Source: Skeletonema tropicum (Eukaryota > Bacillariophyta > Thalassiosirophyceae > Thalassiosirales > Thalassiosiraceae). Taken from it: a DNA stretch of 64,000 nt. The notes under the pieces were generated by a model, which was not told the origin of the DNA, did no database searches, and saw only the letters and a program-made list of their open reading frames with translations. This document shows, piece after piece, positions 31,856 through 44,231 of this stretch (its first letter is position 1; each line of letters opens with the position of its first letter). Location: the NCBI GenBank assembly GCA_037178625.1, contig CM074128.1, positions 4,712,001-4,776,000 on the forward strand, in the 5' to 3' direction. Both the position numbers and the translations under genes were made by a program.

Positions 31856-33460
31856 ATGAAAGTATCTGCTCTGCTGTTAGCCCAACTACTTCAAGCTTCC
31901 TCTACCGGGGCTCGCCTGTTCCAGAATACGAGGACGAGGGAAATGAGTATAGTTAGTAAGAATGAAGATGATACTGATCGTATTATTAACGGTGTCGAAG
32001 CGGAAGAGGATAGGTATTCTCATATGGTATCTCTGTCTGATAACAATGGTGCGTTTGTACTTTCTATATTATCTTCAAATTATGTTGCTTCCTCAACTTC
32101 TTGCACTCACACTCAAAATGAATGTTCAACTTACAACTTACGAATCAAGGTCACTTTTGCGGAGCATCACTCATTGCTAACGATATAGTGCTATCAGCAG
32201 CACATTGTGCAGGTAAATACACACATAGTTTGGTCTTCTTTGATGCATGAAGTCTGCTCACACACTCACTAACAATTCATGACTGATACCTCATTCTTCC
32301 CCAGGTGGTGGCTACGACGCCATCATTGGTAGGCACAAGCACAATGATAGAGATGGCGACGAAGTACCCGTGGCTAAAGAATTCATTCATCCAAATTACA
32401 ACGATCGGACCACGAACAACGACTTCATGGTATTGAAGTTGTCTCGTAAAACAACCGCAGGTACACCATTACAGATCAATTCATCAGGTTCGTCCCCACA
32501 AGATGGACAAAAGGTCGTCGTCATGGGCTTTGGTGTCACCAATGAAAACACTCAGCAGACGAGTAACAAATTGATGGAAGTCACTGTGGATGTTGTCTCG
32601 GATGCAGATTGTCGTGAAGCTTATGGAAATGAATTCACCGCCTCGACAATGCTCTGTGCAGCTAGCCGTTCCAAAGACAGCTGCCAAGGTGATAGTGGTG
32701 GTCCCGTGAGTTATTATGCAGGTATTGCTCTTATTTTCGCTCTCATCTCTATGCCATACTCATAATGCAATTCTTCTCATTTGTTCCAGTTAATCATCAA
32801 AGGCAGCAATTCTGCGACCGATATCCAGGTTGGAATCGTCAGTTGGGGTTATGGATGTGCGGATCCTAGCGTAAGTGCATGCTGAATCTCTTATCTGTTT
32901 TGAAGCAATCACTCTTTTATCGTATCAACCGCTTTTCATTCCCAAGTCTAACGTCTGTTCCTTTTCAATATAACACTTAGTACCCGGGTGTATACGCGGA
33001 AGCAAGTGCTGGGTATGATTTCATCCAAAAAATCGTTTGTCAAGAAAGTCAAGATGCAAACGCTAGAGAAACCTTTGGATGCAGCGGTATTGCTTCTGGC
33101 GCAGCTATAGCACCAAGTAGTGGAGGCAGCTCATCAGGTAGTTCAGTTTCTCAGGCAAACAATGATGATTTCAACTATGACGATTTTGGATTCAGCTCCG
33201 GTGTCTCAGGCTCAGGCTCTGGAGGAAGTTGGGGCTGGGATGACTACACTGACGACGATTGGGACTACGATTATGATGATGATTGGGGCAGTGGAGCGTC
33301 AGCGTCATTTGGTGGTGGCGGAGGGTGGGATGACTATGGCTACGAATATGATGATGACGATGATAGGGTAGCTTCGACACAAGGCCAGTCGTCCGGTGGT
33401 AGTGGTGGAGGCGGCTGGAGCGGATCGATGGCTGGTTGGTGGGCCAATTTGTGGAATTAA
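31856..33460 (+). CDS. Trypsin-like serine protease with acidic-aromatic tail, copy 2
   Basis: Exons 31856..32048, 32150..32212, 32305..32705, 32790..32870 and 32981..33460 mirror copy 1 and encode 405 residues. The exons are nearly identical to copy 1; one visible change is Leu for Val in TPLQINS. Signal peptide, activation site, His/Asp/Ser triad, specificity Asp and the Gly/Asp/Tyr/Trp tail are all kept. Intron 1 is 6 bp shorter than in copy 1. The gene is intact although its two cassette partners are broken. Upstream promoter duplications are also kept. Confidence 0.9.
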
Positions 33461-33695
33461 ATCCTATTAAAACGCTGATGTAAATCATTGTGTTTGTTTT
33501 GCACTGCTTGAATAATCGCGTAACCTGACTCTGCGTTATTTTTTCAAAGTTTACAATAGTGTTGATTGAGTGCGTGTCTATTGCATTAAAATAAGTTTGG
33601 AACGTTTTCCTATCTCACGGTCGGATGCATTCCTCCCGTCAAGTCTTGTTGCAAAGTCGACAAAACGCCATCATGCTCAATCTCTCTAGCAGAAA

Positions 33696-33838
33696 GATGG
33701 ATACTGGATATTGGATACTGGATATTGGATATTGGATAATGGATACTGGATACTTACTGTAAACTGAATGGATACCAAATGGATACTGGATACTGGATAC
33801 TGGATACTGGATACTGGATACTAATGGATACTGGATTA
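33696..33838. repeat. TGGATAC minisatellite
   Basis: About 18 near-perfect copies of a 7-bp ATACTGG/TGGATAC unit, with ATATTGG variants and one unrelated interruption, lie between cassette copy 2 and satellite array C. The surrounding 33571-33887 is otherwise unremarkable. Confidence 0.88.
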
Positions 33839-33887
33839 TTCGTCAAACCTATTCACTTACAAAGTCTACATACAGTATCCAGGATAT

Positions 33888-36800
33888 TGCTGGCGTGCGT
33901 AGAAGCGATGCTACAGTCTCGTATCTGATCTGAGAGGTCCAGTGTGGGCTGGCCAGCAGCACCTCAAACTACCAAATAGTATCTATCGTCGTAAATATAA
34001 GCATAAGACGCTTCTAGTGACTCAATATACTAGGCGGCAATACTAGACAAGCACACTAGCACTGCTCTCACAACTGGCGTGCGAAGAAGCGGTGCTACAG
34101 CCTCGTATCTGATCTGAGAGGTCCAGTTTGGGCTGACCAGCAGCACCTCGATCTTCCAAATGTATCTATCGTCGTGAATATGCTCATGCATGAGCCGTTT
34201 GTAGTGGCCCATTATAGTCGAAGGTGATACTAGGCAAGCAATTAGCACTGTCAGACGGCTGGCGATATAGTAATTCAAATTTATCTGATATTCGTTCAGA
34301 TATTGATTATAGAAAGAAGTAAGGGAGCGAGCTTTCGTATCTATCGTCGTGAATATGCGCAAAGGCAACTTCTAGTGTCCCATTATAGTCGGCGGCAATA
34401 TTAGGCAAGCACATTAGCACTGCTCAGACGCAGACGGCTGGCGTGCGTAGAAGCGATGCTACAGTCTCGTAGCTGATCTGAAAGGTCGAGTATCGGCTGG
34501 CCAGGAGCACCTTGATCTAACAAATCGAATCAATCGTCGTAAATATGTTCATGAGCCGCTTCTAGTGTCCCATTATAGTCGGCGGCAATACTAGACAAGC
34601 ACATTCGCACTGCTCAGACGGCTGGCGCGCGTAGAAGCGATGCTACAGTCTCAAAGCTGATCTGAGAGGTCCAGGCCAGCAACACCACTTCCTACCGAAA
34701 CTCATCTATCGTCGTAAATATGTTCATGAACCGCTTCTAGTGTCCCATTATAGTCGGCGGCAATACTATACAAGCACATTAGCGCTGCTCAGACGGCTGG
34801 CGTGCGTAGAAGCGATGCTACAGTCTCGTATCTCATATATAGGTCCAGGCCAGCAGCACCACTTCCTACCGAATCTCATCTATCGTCGTAAATTTGGGAA
34901 TGAGCCGCTTCTAGTGTCCCATTATAGTCGGCGGCAATACTAGACAAGCACATTAGCACTTCTCAGACGGCTGGCGTGCGTAGAAGCGATGCTACAGTCT
35001 CAAAGCTGATCTGAGAGGTCCAGGCCAGCAACACCACTTCCTACCGAAACTCATCTATCGTCGTAAATATGTTCATGAACCGCTTCTAGTGTCCCATTAT
35101 AGTCGGCGGCAATACTAGACAAGCACATTAGCGCTGCTCAGACGGCTGGCGTGCGTAGAAGCGATGCTACAGTCTCGTATCTCATATATAGGTCCAGGCC
35201 AGCAGCACCACTTCCTACCGAATCTCATCTATCGTCGTAAATATGGGAATGAGCCGCTTCTAGTGTCCCATTATAGTCGGCGGCAATACTAGACAAGCAC
35301 ATTAGCACTTCTCAGACGGCTGGCGTGCGTAGAAGCGATGCTACAGTCTCAAAGCTGATCTGAGAGGTCCAGGCCAGCAGCACCACTTCCTACGGAATCG
35401 TATCTATCGTGGTAAATATGTTCATGAGCCGCTTCTAGTGTCCCATTATAGTCGGCGGCAATACTATACAAGCACATTAGCACTGCTCAGACGGCTGGCG
35501 TGCGTAGAAGCGATGCTACAGTCTCATATCATATATGTAGGTCCAGGCCAGCAGCACCACTTCCTACGGAATCGTATCTATCGTCGTAAATATGGGCATG
35601 AGCCGCTTCTAGTGTCACATTATAGTCGGCGGCAATACTACACAAGCACATTAGCACTTCTCAGACGGCTGGCGTGCGTAGAAGCGATGCTACAGTCTCA
35701 AAGCTGATCTGAGAGGTCCAGGCCAGCAGCACCACTTCCTACGGAATCGTATCTATCGTCGTAAATATGGGAATGAGCCGCTTCTAGTGTCCCATTATAG
35801 TCGGCGGCAATACTAGACAAGCACATTAGCACTGCTCAGACGCAGACAGCTGGCGTGCGTAGAAGCGATGCTACAGTCTCAAAGCTGATCTGAGAGGTCC
35901 AGGCCAGCAGCACCTCTTCCTACGGAATCGTATCTATCGTCGTAAATATGTTTATAAGCCGCTTCTAGTGTCCCATTATAGTCGGCGGCAATACTAGACA
36001 AGCACATTAGCACTGCTCAGACGCAGACGGCTGGCGTGCGTAGAAGCGATGCTACAATCTCGTAGATGATCTGAGAGGTCGAGTGTGGGCTGGCCAGCAG
36101 CACCACTTCCTACGGAATCGTATCTATCGTCGTAAATATGGACATGAGCCGCTTCTAGTGTCCCATTATAGTCGGCGGCAATACTAGACAAGCACATTAG
36201 CACTGCCCATACGCAGACGACTGGCGTGCGTAGAAGCGATGCTATAATCTCGTAGATGATCTGAGAGGTCCAGGCCAGCAACACCACTTCCTACCGATTC
36301 ACATCTATCGTCGTAAATATGTTCATGGGCCGCATTTAGTTGTCCATTATAGTCGGCGGCAATACTATACAAGCACATTAGCACTGCTCAGACGCAGACG
36401 GCTGGCGTGCGTAGAAGCGATGCTTTAATCTCGTAGATGATCTGAGAGGTCCAGGCCAGCAGCACCACTTCCTACCGAATCTCATCTATCGTCGCAAATT
36501 TGTTCATGAGCCGCTTCTAGTGTCCCATTATAGTCGGCGGCAATACTAGACAAGCACATTAGCACTGCTCAGACGGCTGACGATATAGTAATACAACTTT
36601 ATTTGATATTGGTTCATATATTGATTATAGAGAGAAGTAAGGGAGCGAGCTTTCGTATCAATCGTCGTAAATATGGGCATGAACCGCTTCTAGTGTCCCA
36701 TTATAGTCGGCGGCAATACTAGACAAGCACATTATCACTGCTCAGACGGCTGGCGTGCGTAGAAGCGATGCTACAGTCTCGTATCTCATATATACATAGG

Positions 36801-37320
36801 TCCAGGCCAGCAGCACCACTTCCTACGGAATCGTATCTATCGTCGTAAATATGGGCATGAGCCGCTTCTAGTGTCCCATTATAGTCGGCGGCAATACTAG
36901 ACAAGCACATTAGCACTGCTCAGACGCAGACAGCTGGCGTGCGTAGAAGCGATGCTACAGTCTCGTATTTCATATATAGGTCCAGGCCAGCAGCACCACT
37001 TCCTACCGAATCTCATCTATCGTCGTAAATATGTTCATGAGCCGCTTCTTGTGTCCCATTATAGTCGGCGGCAATACTAGATAAGCACATTAGCACTGCT
37101 CAGACGGCTGGCGTGCGTAGAAGCGATGTTACAATCTCGTAGATGATTTGAGAGGTCCAGGCCAGCAGCACCACTTCCTAACGAATCTCATCTATCGTCG
37201 TAAATTTGTTCATGAGCCGCTTCTAGTGTCCCATTATAGTCGGCGGCAATAGAGATATAATCTGATTAACTTTGTATTTATTTAATACTAGACAAGCACA
37301 TTAGCACTGCTCAGACGGCT
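33888..37320. repeat. Satellite array C, about 19 monomers
   Basis: The same monomer family as array B, spaced mostly 171-181 bp. The left end (33888-34400) is divergent and includes a monomer variant with an extra block of about 70 bp (34255-34335) that recurs at 36575-36655. From about 34650 to 35700 types c and b alternate, giving a dimeric higher-order unit of about 350 bp. A monomer near 37250-37285 is split by the AT-rich ATCTGATTAACTTTGTATTT block. Confidence 0.94.
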
Positions 37321-37408
37321 GCTGTAATATTTATTCGGCAACCGAGGTAATTTTTTGTATACAAATTCGTTATTCCATAAAATTACTTTGTGAGGACGGC
37401 TGAACAAA

Positions 37409-37907
37409 ATGGATTACGGCGCATGCTGATGCTGGCAATCAAACGGGAGTTGGATGCTACTATGCTTGAATATCCAACGTTTGGCTACTTTCTCGCTTTG
37501 AGTCAATTATGTTGACATCTGTCATTCTCGACTCCATGGCAGCAGGCATAATCTTCATTTTCTCCGACACTATCATGCCCACCCTTGCCACCTTGGACAC
37601 AGACTTTGGAATTAGTTTCATGAATGAAATTAATATTAACATTGTAAATCCAACTTTCGCCGTGGCTTTTTTCGGTGGCCTCATTTCTGCTTATCCTGCA
37701 GGAATCATGTGGAAGAATCCTAATGATTTCACCATACCTAGAAACAATGCTTTGTTAGCCGTTGATCCAGAATCTGAAGAGGGTGCAAGTTATTGGGAGG
37801 TTCAATTTTTGAAAGGTTGGGTTGGCTGGAACAATGCTCGCTGCTTCTTTAGCGTTACGTCTGCTATTCTTGGAGGGCTTTCCCTTGCCTTTATGAGGAA
37901 GTCTTAG
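37409..37907 (+). pseudogene. DUF1772 gene, copy 3, damaged
   Basis: Shortly after the start codon about 20 bp are missing, so the frame stops at once (GCATGCTGA). The 78-bp deletion of the third membrane span is shared with copy 2. A 132-residue open frame remains from the Met at 37509. Confidence 0.78.
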
Positions 37908-38698
37908 ACTAAAGCTATGTAAAAGTATCGATAATTGTACAATTTGTTTACTTGACTTGAAACACTTGCTTATTACTTATGACCCTTGGATCGATTTCTT
38001 ACAATGATAGAAGAACGGAAGATGTATAACATGATGTAAAATGTATAGTGCCGTTCGCTTCTGGCTGTTTTCCTGTAGCGGCGAGACAAAAGATACGGAT
38101 ACGGCCCACTGTGCGGTGTCGATTTTGACATTGAGAGTAATTAGCTGAATGAAAGTTAGAATCTTAATTCGTAGTAGGCTAGGAAACAAGAAGCAGTTAC
38201 CGCGGATTGGGTGTGAAATCCACCTCTACTTCTTCAGCAAAGTACCGCTAGAGAGTACAGAAGTAAGTAGCATGCACAAGTCTGCAATTGAATGCATTCA
38301 TTGTGGATACCTTGAATAAGACAAGTCCAGTACCGTTATGGACAATATATTCTTTCTTCTTAGATGACCGGTACACGAAGGGTCACAAAGTCTCTACTTA
38401 CAGTCTGCTTGCCCGCAGTTAGTAACGCAGCGCAGGATAAGCAAGCGGAGGAAGGGGTCGTCGCGCTATGCACTGATATTATTTCTCACCGCTATCTGGC
38501 TGCTCTAGAGAGAACTGAACACACTGCTCGAGAAGGATTTGCCTGCACCACGACAAAATTGTTTCTTCTGATGTGCAGCTGCAGATGCACGACTCATTGC
38601 CTTTGCATTTGCTGCAAGTGAGTTAAAAACCACTGTCGTAAAAAGTTTCAAGCACAAACATAAAACTGTCGAAATTTAATCAAGGAAGAGTAGTCATC

Positions 38699-39538
38699 AT
38701 GATGAAAGCTGTGGTCTTAGTTGACAAGAACATGGTGAAAATCCGAGACATAGACTTAAAGGTTGGTGATGCAGTGTATGGCCACCTGCAGTATTCTCGA
38801 AGCACTAAACAGGGTGCTTTCGCTGATTTTATCACAGTTCCGGCATCTGAATGTGCCAAGATTCCCGAAGGCATTGAATTGGATGCAGCTGCAGCAGTGA
38901 CGACTGAGGCGCTAACGGCTCTTCAAGCAATAAGAGACAAAGGTGGGTTGACCGAAGAAAAAAACCTTCTGATCATTGCGGCAGGTGGCGGCGTAGGTAC
39001 TCAAGCCGTCCAGATTGCAAAATTACCGAAGGCAGGGAAAGTGCATGCAGTTTGTTCCACCAAAGATGTATCGAATGCAACGAAGCTATGAGCGGATCTT
39101 GTCATTGATCGTATCAAAAAGGACGTCACCAAGACCCTGAGCGCTGCGTCATACGATGTAATCTTCGACACATCTGGCAAGTATTCACTCATGAAGATGC
39201 ACTACGCTATGAAGAGAGGAGGGACCTTCGTATCAACCGTTCCACACCTGACTGAATATCCACCCTTTTCCTGGATTATTGGTAGTGTAACAGGGAAAAG
39301 TTCCAAGTCACTCATGGTCAAGTGTAACCGTCAAGACCTCGAGCTCGTTGCCGAATGGCTGAAAGCAGGTGGCATCACCGTTCCGATCGATAGCATATAT
39401 AATGTCGAAGATATCATTGAAGCTATCGAACGTCAAGACAGTGGTAAAAAGTCAGGGCGAGTGGTTATCAAAGTAGCAGACGGTTGGCAGTATTGCTGTC
39501 TCGTCCTCATTCCCAATTTTGTTGGGTATATGTTATAA
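38699..39538 (+). pseudogene. MDR oxidoreductase gene, copy 3, deleted and stopped
   Basis: An in-frame deletion of about 189 bp joins residue 18 to residue 82 of copy 1 and removes most of the GroES-like domain. A GGA to TGA change makes a stop at 39089-39091 within the Rossmann half (ATKL then stop). The native stop TAG has become CAG, and a further deletion of about 180 bp follows. The gene is inactivated. Confidence 0.85.
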
Positions 39539-40004
39539 CATTTGCATGAAAATGAATAGTCGAGAATCACACAACACACAACCCGCCCTCATGTCAGCTG
39601 TTTTCTCTAAATTGGCTAAGATAGCTGATCTTCTTTCTCGAAACCAATCACACGTGAAACATTTTCGCGTCGGTCACACTTTTTCGATCCCAAAATAATG
39701 AAGTCTTCCAGAATCTTATTGTCACAGATGAGGGGATGGGATCACATTCATAGCTAGCTGATCATGTCACGCGTATGCCAACCATTCATTTCTTTTCTCG
39801 AAACCAATCACACTGAAACATTTTCGTGTGGGTCACACTTTTTCGATCCCATGAAGTCACTTATTCACACAGACGAAAGAATGGGATCCCATTCCCTAGC
39901 AGTTCATGGTTACACACACACACGCACTCATGCCAATCATGAAATCATTTCATAATCATTTGGAGCATCATTCCATACTTAGTCCAATAAAAGCATCGAC
40001 CACC

Positions 40005-41609
40005 ATGAAAGTATCTGCTCTGCTGTTAGCCCAACTACTTCAAGCTTCCTCTACCGGGGCTCGCCTGTTCCAGAATACGAGGACGAGGGAAATGAGTATA
40101 GTTAGTAAGAATGAAGATGATACTGATCGTATTATTAACGGTGTCGAAGCGGAAGAGGATAGGTATTCTCATATGGTATCTCTGTCTGATAACAATGGTG
40201 CGTTTGTACTTTCTATATTATCTTCAAATTATGTTGCTTCCTCAACTTCTTGCACTCACACTCAAAATGAATGTTCAACTTACAACTTACGAATCAAGGT
40301 CACTTTTGCGGAGCATCACTCATTGCTAACGATATAGTGCTATCAGCAGCACATTGTGCAGGTAATTACACACATAGTTTGGTCTTCTTTGTTGCATGAA
40401 GTCTCTCACACACTCACTAACAATTCATGACTGATACCTCATTCTTCCCCAGGTGGTGGCTACGACGCCATCATTGGTAGGCACAAGCACAATGATAGAG
40501 ATGGCGACGAAGTACCCGTGGCTAAAGAATTCATTCATCCAAATTACAACGATCGGACCACGAACAACGACTTCATGGTATTGAAGTTGTCTCGTAAAAC
40601 AACCGCAGGTACACCATTACAGATCAATTCATCAGGTTCGTCTCCAAAAGACGGACAACAGGTCGTCGTCATGGGCTTTGGTGTCACCAATGAAAACACT
40701 CAGCAGACGAGTAACAAATTGATGGAAGTCACTGTGGATGTTGTCTCGGATGCAGATTGTCGTGAAGCGTATGGAAATGAATTCACCCCCTCGACAATGC
40801 TCTGTGCAGCTAGCCGTTCCAAAGACAGCTGCCAAGGTGATAGTGGTGGTCCCGTAAGTCGTTTGTGTCAGAAGATTGCTCGTACTATTGCGTCACCCCC
40901 CTACCATACTCACAGCCAATTTTTCTTTTACGTCGCTCCAGTTAATCATCAAAGGCAGCAATTCTGCGACCGATATCCAGGTTGGGATTGTCAGTTGGGG
41001 TTATGGATGCGCGGATCCTAGCGTAAGTGCATGCTGAAATCTCTTATCTGTTTTGAAGCAATCACTCTTTTATCGTATCAAACGCTTTTCATTCCCAAGT
41101 CTAACGTCTGTTCCTTTTCAATATAACTCTCTTAGTACCCGGGTGTATACGCGGAAGCAAGTGCTGGGTATGATTTCATCCAAAAAATCGTTTGTCAAGA
41201 AAGTCAAGATGCAAACGCTAGAGAAACCTTTGGATGCAGCGGTATTGCTTCTGGCGCAGCTATAGCACCAAGCAGTGGAGGCAGCTCATCAGGTAGTTCA
41301 GTTTCTCAGGCAAATAATGATGATTTCAACTATGACGATTTTGGATTCAGCTCCGGTGTCTCAGGCTCAGGCTCTGGAGGAAGTTGGGGCTGGGATGACT
41401 ACACTGACGACGATTGGGACTATGATTATGATGATGATTGGGGTAGTGGAGCGTCAGCGTCATTTGGTAGCGGCGGAGGGTGGGATGACTATGGCTACGA
41501 TTATGATGATGACGATGATAGGGTAGCTTCGACACAAGGCCAGTCGTCCGGTGGTGGAGGCGGCTGGAGCGGATCGATGGCTGGTTGGTGGGCCAATTTG
41601 TGGAATTAA
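40005..41609 (+). CDS. Trypsin-like serine protease with acidic-aromatic tail, copy 3
   Basis: Exons 40005..40197, 40299..40361, 40453..40853, 40942..41022 and 41136..41609 encode 403 residues. Triad, activation site and specificity Asp are intact. Differences from copy 1 include SPKDGQQ for SPQDGQK, Pro for Ala in FTPSTML, and loss of two codons in the tail's Gly/Ser run. Introns 1, 2 and 4 match the other copies closely, but intron 3 (40854-40941) is strongly diverged and has a different donor context (GTAAGTCG). The gene sits beside two dead neighbours. Confidence 0.9.
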
Positions 41610-42010
41610 ATCCTATTAAAACGCTGATGTAAATCATTGTGTTTGTTTGTTTTGCGCTGCTTGAATAATCGCGTAACCTGACTCTGCGTTGTTTTTCAAA
41701 GTTGACGATAGTGTTGATTGGGTGCGTGTGACAGTTTCTAAACATCATCAATCAATCCGATCGGGTCAGCGACTTTCACATCAATTATTGGTTGTTATAT
41801 TTTGCATTGGCATTCTTTCGTTTCATACTGTCAATCTAGGCGTCCTTTTCATCCAGGAGTCTTCAGTTCCGTCCAAATCGTCTAGAGGCAATCCATGAAA
41901 TAATTAAATACGCTTGATTGCTTCTAGTGTCCCATACCGTACAGTTGTACCGAAGCAGGTCCCTTTTAGTATCATAGATATCTAATCTGATTAACTTTTT
42001 ATTTATTTAT

Positions 42011-42972
42011 TTAGCACTGCTCAGACGCAGACAGCTGGCCTGCGTAGAAGCGATGCTACAGTCTCGTATATGATCTGAGAGGTCCAGGCCAGCAGCACCA
42101 CTTCCTACCGAATCTCATCTATTGTCATAAATATGGGCATGAGCCGCTTCTAGTGTCCCATTATAGTCGGCGGCAATACTAGACAAGCACATTAGCACTG
42201 CTCAGACGCAGACAGCTGGCGTGCGTAGAAGCGATGCTACAGTCTCAAAGCCGATCTGAGAGGTCTAGGCCAGCAGCACCACTTCCTACGGAATCGTATG
42301 TATCGTCATAAATAGGGGAATGAGCCGCTTCTACTTCTAGTGTCCCATTATAGTCGGCGGCAATACTAGACAAGCACATTAGCACTGCTCAGACGCAGAC
42401 AGCTGGCGTGCGTTGAAGCGATGCTACAGTCTCGTTTCTTATATGTAGGTCTAGGCCAGCAGCACCTCTTCCTACCGAATCTCATCTATCGTCGTAAATA
42501 TGGGCATGAGCCGCTTCTAGTGTCCCATTATAGTCGGCGGCAATACTAGACAAGCACATTAGCACTGCTCAGACGCAGACAGCTGGCGTGCGTAGAAGCG
42601 ATGCTACAGTCTCGTATTTCATATATAGGTCCAGGCCAGCAGCACCACTTCCTACCGAATCTCATCTATCGTCGTAAATATGGGAATGAGCCGCTTCTAG
42701 TGTCCCAGTATAGTCGGCGGCAATACTAGACAAGCACATTAGCACTGCTCAGACGCAGACAGCTGGCGTGCGTAGAAGCGATGCTACAGTCTCGTATCTC
42801 ATACATAGGTCCAGGCCAGAAGCACCACTTCCTACCCAATCTCATCTATTGTCGTAAATATGGGCATGAGCCGCTTCTAGTGTCCCATTATAGTCGGCGG
42901 CAATACTAGACAAGCACATTAGCACTGCTCAGACGCAGACAGCTGGCCTGCGTAGAAGCGATGCTACAGTCT
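42011..42972. repeat. Satellite array D, about five monomers
   Basis: The first two and a half monomers nearly match the start of array B (22371-22800), including the order of variant types a, c, d. The array stops abruptly within a monomer at GCTACAGTCTT. Confidence 0.93.
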
Positions 42973-44231
42973 TGGCCTTATTTGCCCCTTGATCCTTGCT
43001 CCATGCCAGGGAATCATAGCCTTGCTGCCTTGCTCCTACTTCTAAAAGGTATTGCCATTGCTGATCATATGCGAAAGTCCACTAGACGTCTAGTGGCGCA
43101 GTGGTCGTCTCATGGTGTTTCATTATCTATTGCTTTTCCTTAAACTAGACAAATTCCTTTTGACAATATTGCACCGTTATATTATCATCTCCTCTGCTGT
43201 ACGTCGCTTTGGAGGAGTATCTTTTTGCTACGTGGATAGACACATACGAATTAGGACAGTGTCATTCTATTGACAAAGCGAACAGAGAGTTGCTCCTACC
43301 ATATTCATTCTTACGTTGCTCTCAAAGAGGGTGATACACGCATACACGCCGCTCGATCGTCGCTGCCAATTGCACTCTCAAACCAAACACATTCTTTTGA
43401 TTTATATATTCAAACTCGTACTAAATATTCTCGGCGTACAAACGTTGTTGCTTGAATTTTTGTGTAAACATCACTCTCTACTCTACTCGATCTAACAAAA
43501 TAACAGTCACACGTGTTTGTGTGGTGACAGTTAACAGTTAGTACACCACCGCAAGGTTGGACAGCCCTTCTTGTGTTGTCATCAAAATTGCACAGAAAGA
43601 ATTGCCATCATTCTCCATTCTCCCTCATGAAAAATTGGAAGACCAGAGAGACAACGTGCATCTTTGGAAGTAAGAGGCGTCGTCAAGGAGTCGGCTACTA
43701 TGGTACTTATGGTAACAGGTAACAGATGATGGTTAACGCTTGTTGCTTGTAGCTGTTGCTGTTTCAATTTGAAAGTTCAAGAAAGTTTCAGTCATCTTTC
43801 GGTCATCTTTCGGTCATCTTTCAGAATCCGAAAGATGACCGAAAGATGACCGAAAGATGACCGAAAGATGACCGAAAGATGCCTGAAACTTTCTTGAAGT
43901 TTTTTTAGAATGCAGGTCGATCGGGCATATGTAGATCAATGGAACTTTATCACGCTTCGCGGATGGTGACGAATACGAAGAAGTGGTGTCCCGAGCTATC
44001 CAAGCTACCAAAAGCCGTACTGCACAAACCTTGAACCTTGGGAAGCTCCGACACAAGTGCTGTGTTGATTGGGTGCGTGTGACAGTTTCTGAACATCATC
44101 TTCTCAGAATCGGTATTTTGTCTTAGTCAACATCACTTTACAAATCACAATTTAGGAACAGGTCAAGTGCGACATAGGCATGACGTGCCTTGTGATACAC
44201 AACAATCTTATTGAAATTGCACTTTTGGTTA
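42973..44231. other. Gene-poor stretch between satellite arrays
   Basis: No gene is recognisable in about 1.25 kb. It contains the palindromic GTCATCTTTCG array at 43776-43898. At 44061-44100 it carries GTTGATTGGGTGCGTGTGAC, the same word found in the 3' flanks of cassette copies 1 and 3. Confidence 0.6.
43776..43898. repeat. Snap-back inverted repeat built from an 11-bp unit
   Basis: Left arm TTCAAGAAAGTTTCA plus three GTCATCTTTCG-type units; centre AGAATC; right arm four to five CGAAAGATGAC units and TGAAACTTTCTTGAA. The outer 15 nt are perfect reverse complements, so the strand can fold into a hairpin of about 55 bp. Confidence 0.9.

Larger units (their letters stand above)
28681..33570 (+). 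repeat. Duplicated cassette, copy 2
   Basis: The left part (DUF1772, spacer and 5' MDR) shares private differences with copy 3. From somewhere between 30,858 and 31,009 onward it is almost identical to copy 1, apart from a few sites such as 32467 where it agrees with copy 3. The copy ends at about 33570 in different flanking DNA, without the 3' flank seen in copies 1 and 3. Confidence 0.9.
37321..42010 (+). repeat. Duplicated cassette, copy 3
   Basis: The shortest cassette: it lacks about 190 bp inside the MDR gene and about 180 bp after it. It keeps the same 3' flank as copy 1, including the AT-rich junction to satellite. Only the protease gene is intact. Confidence 0.9.
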
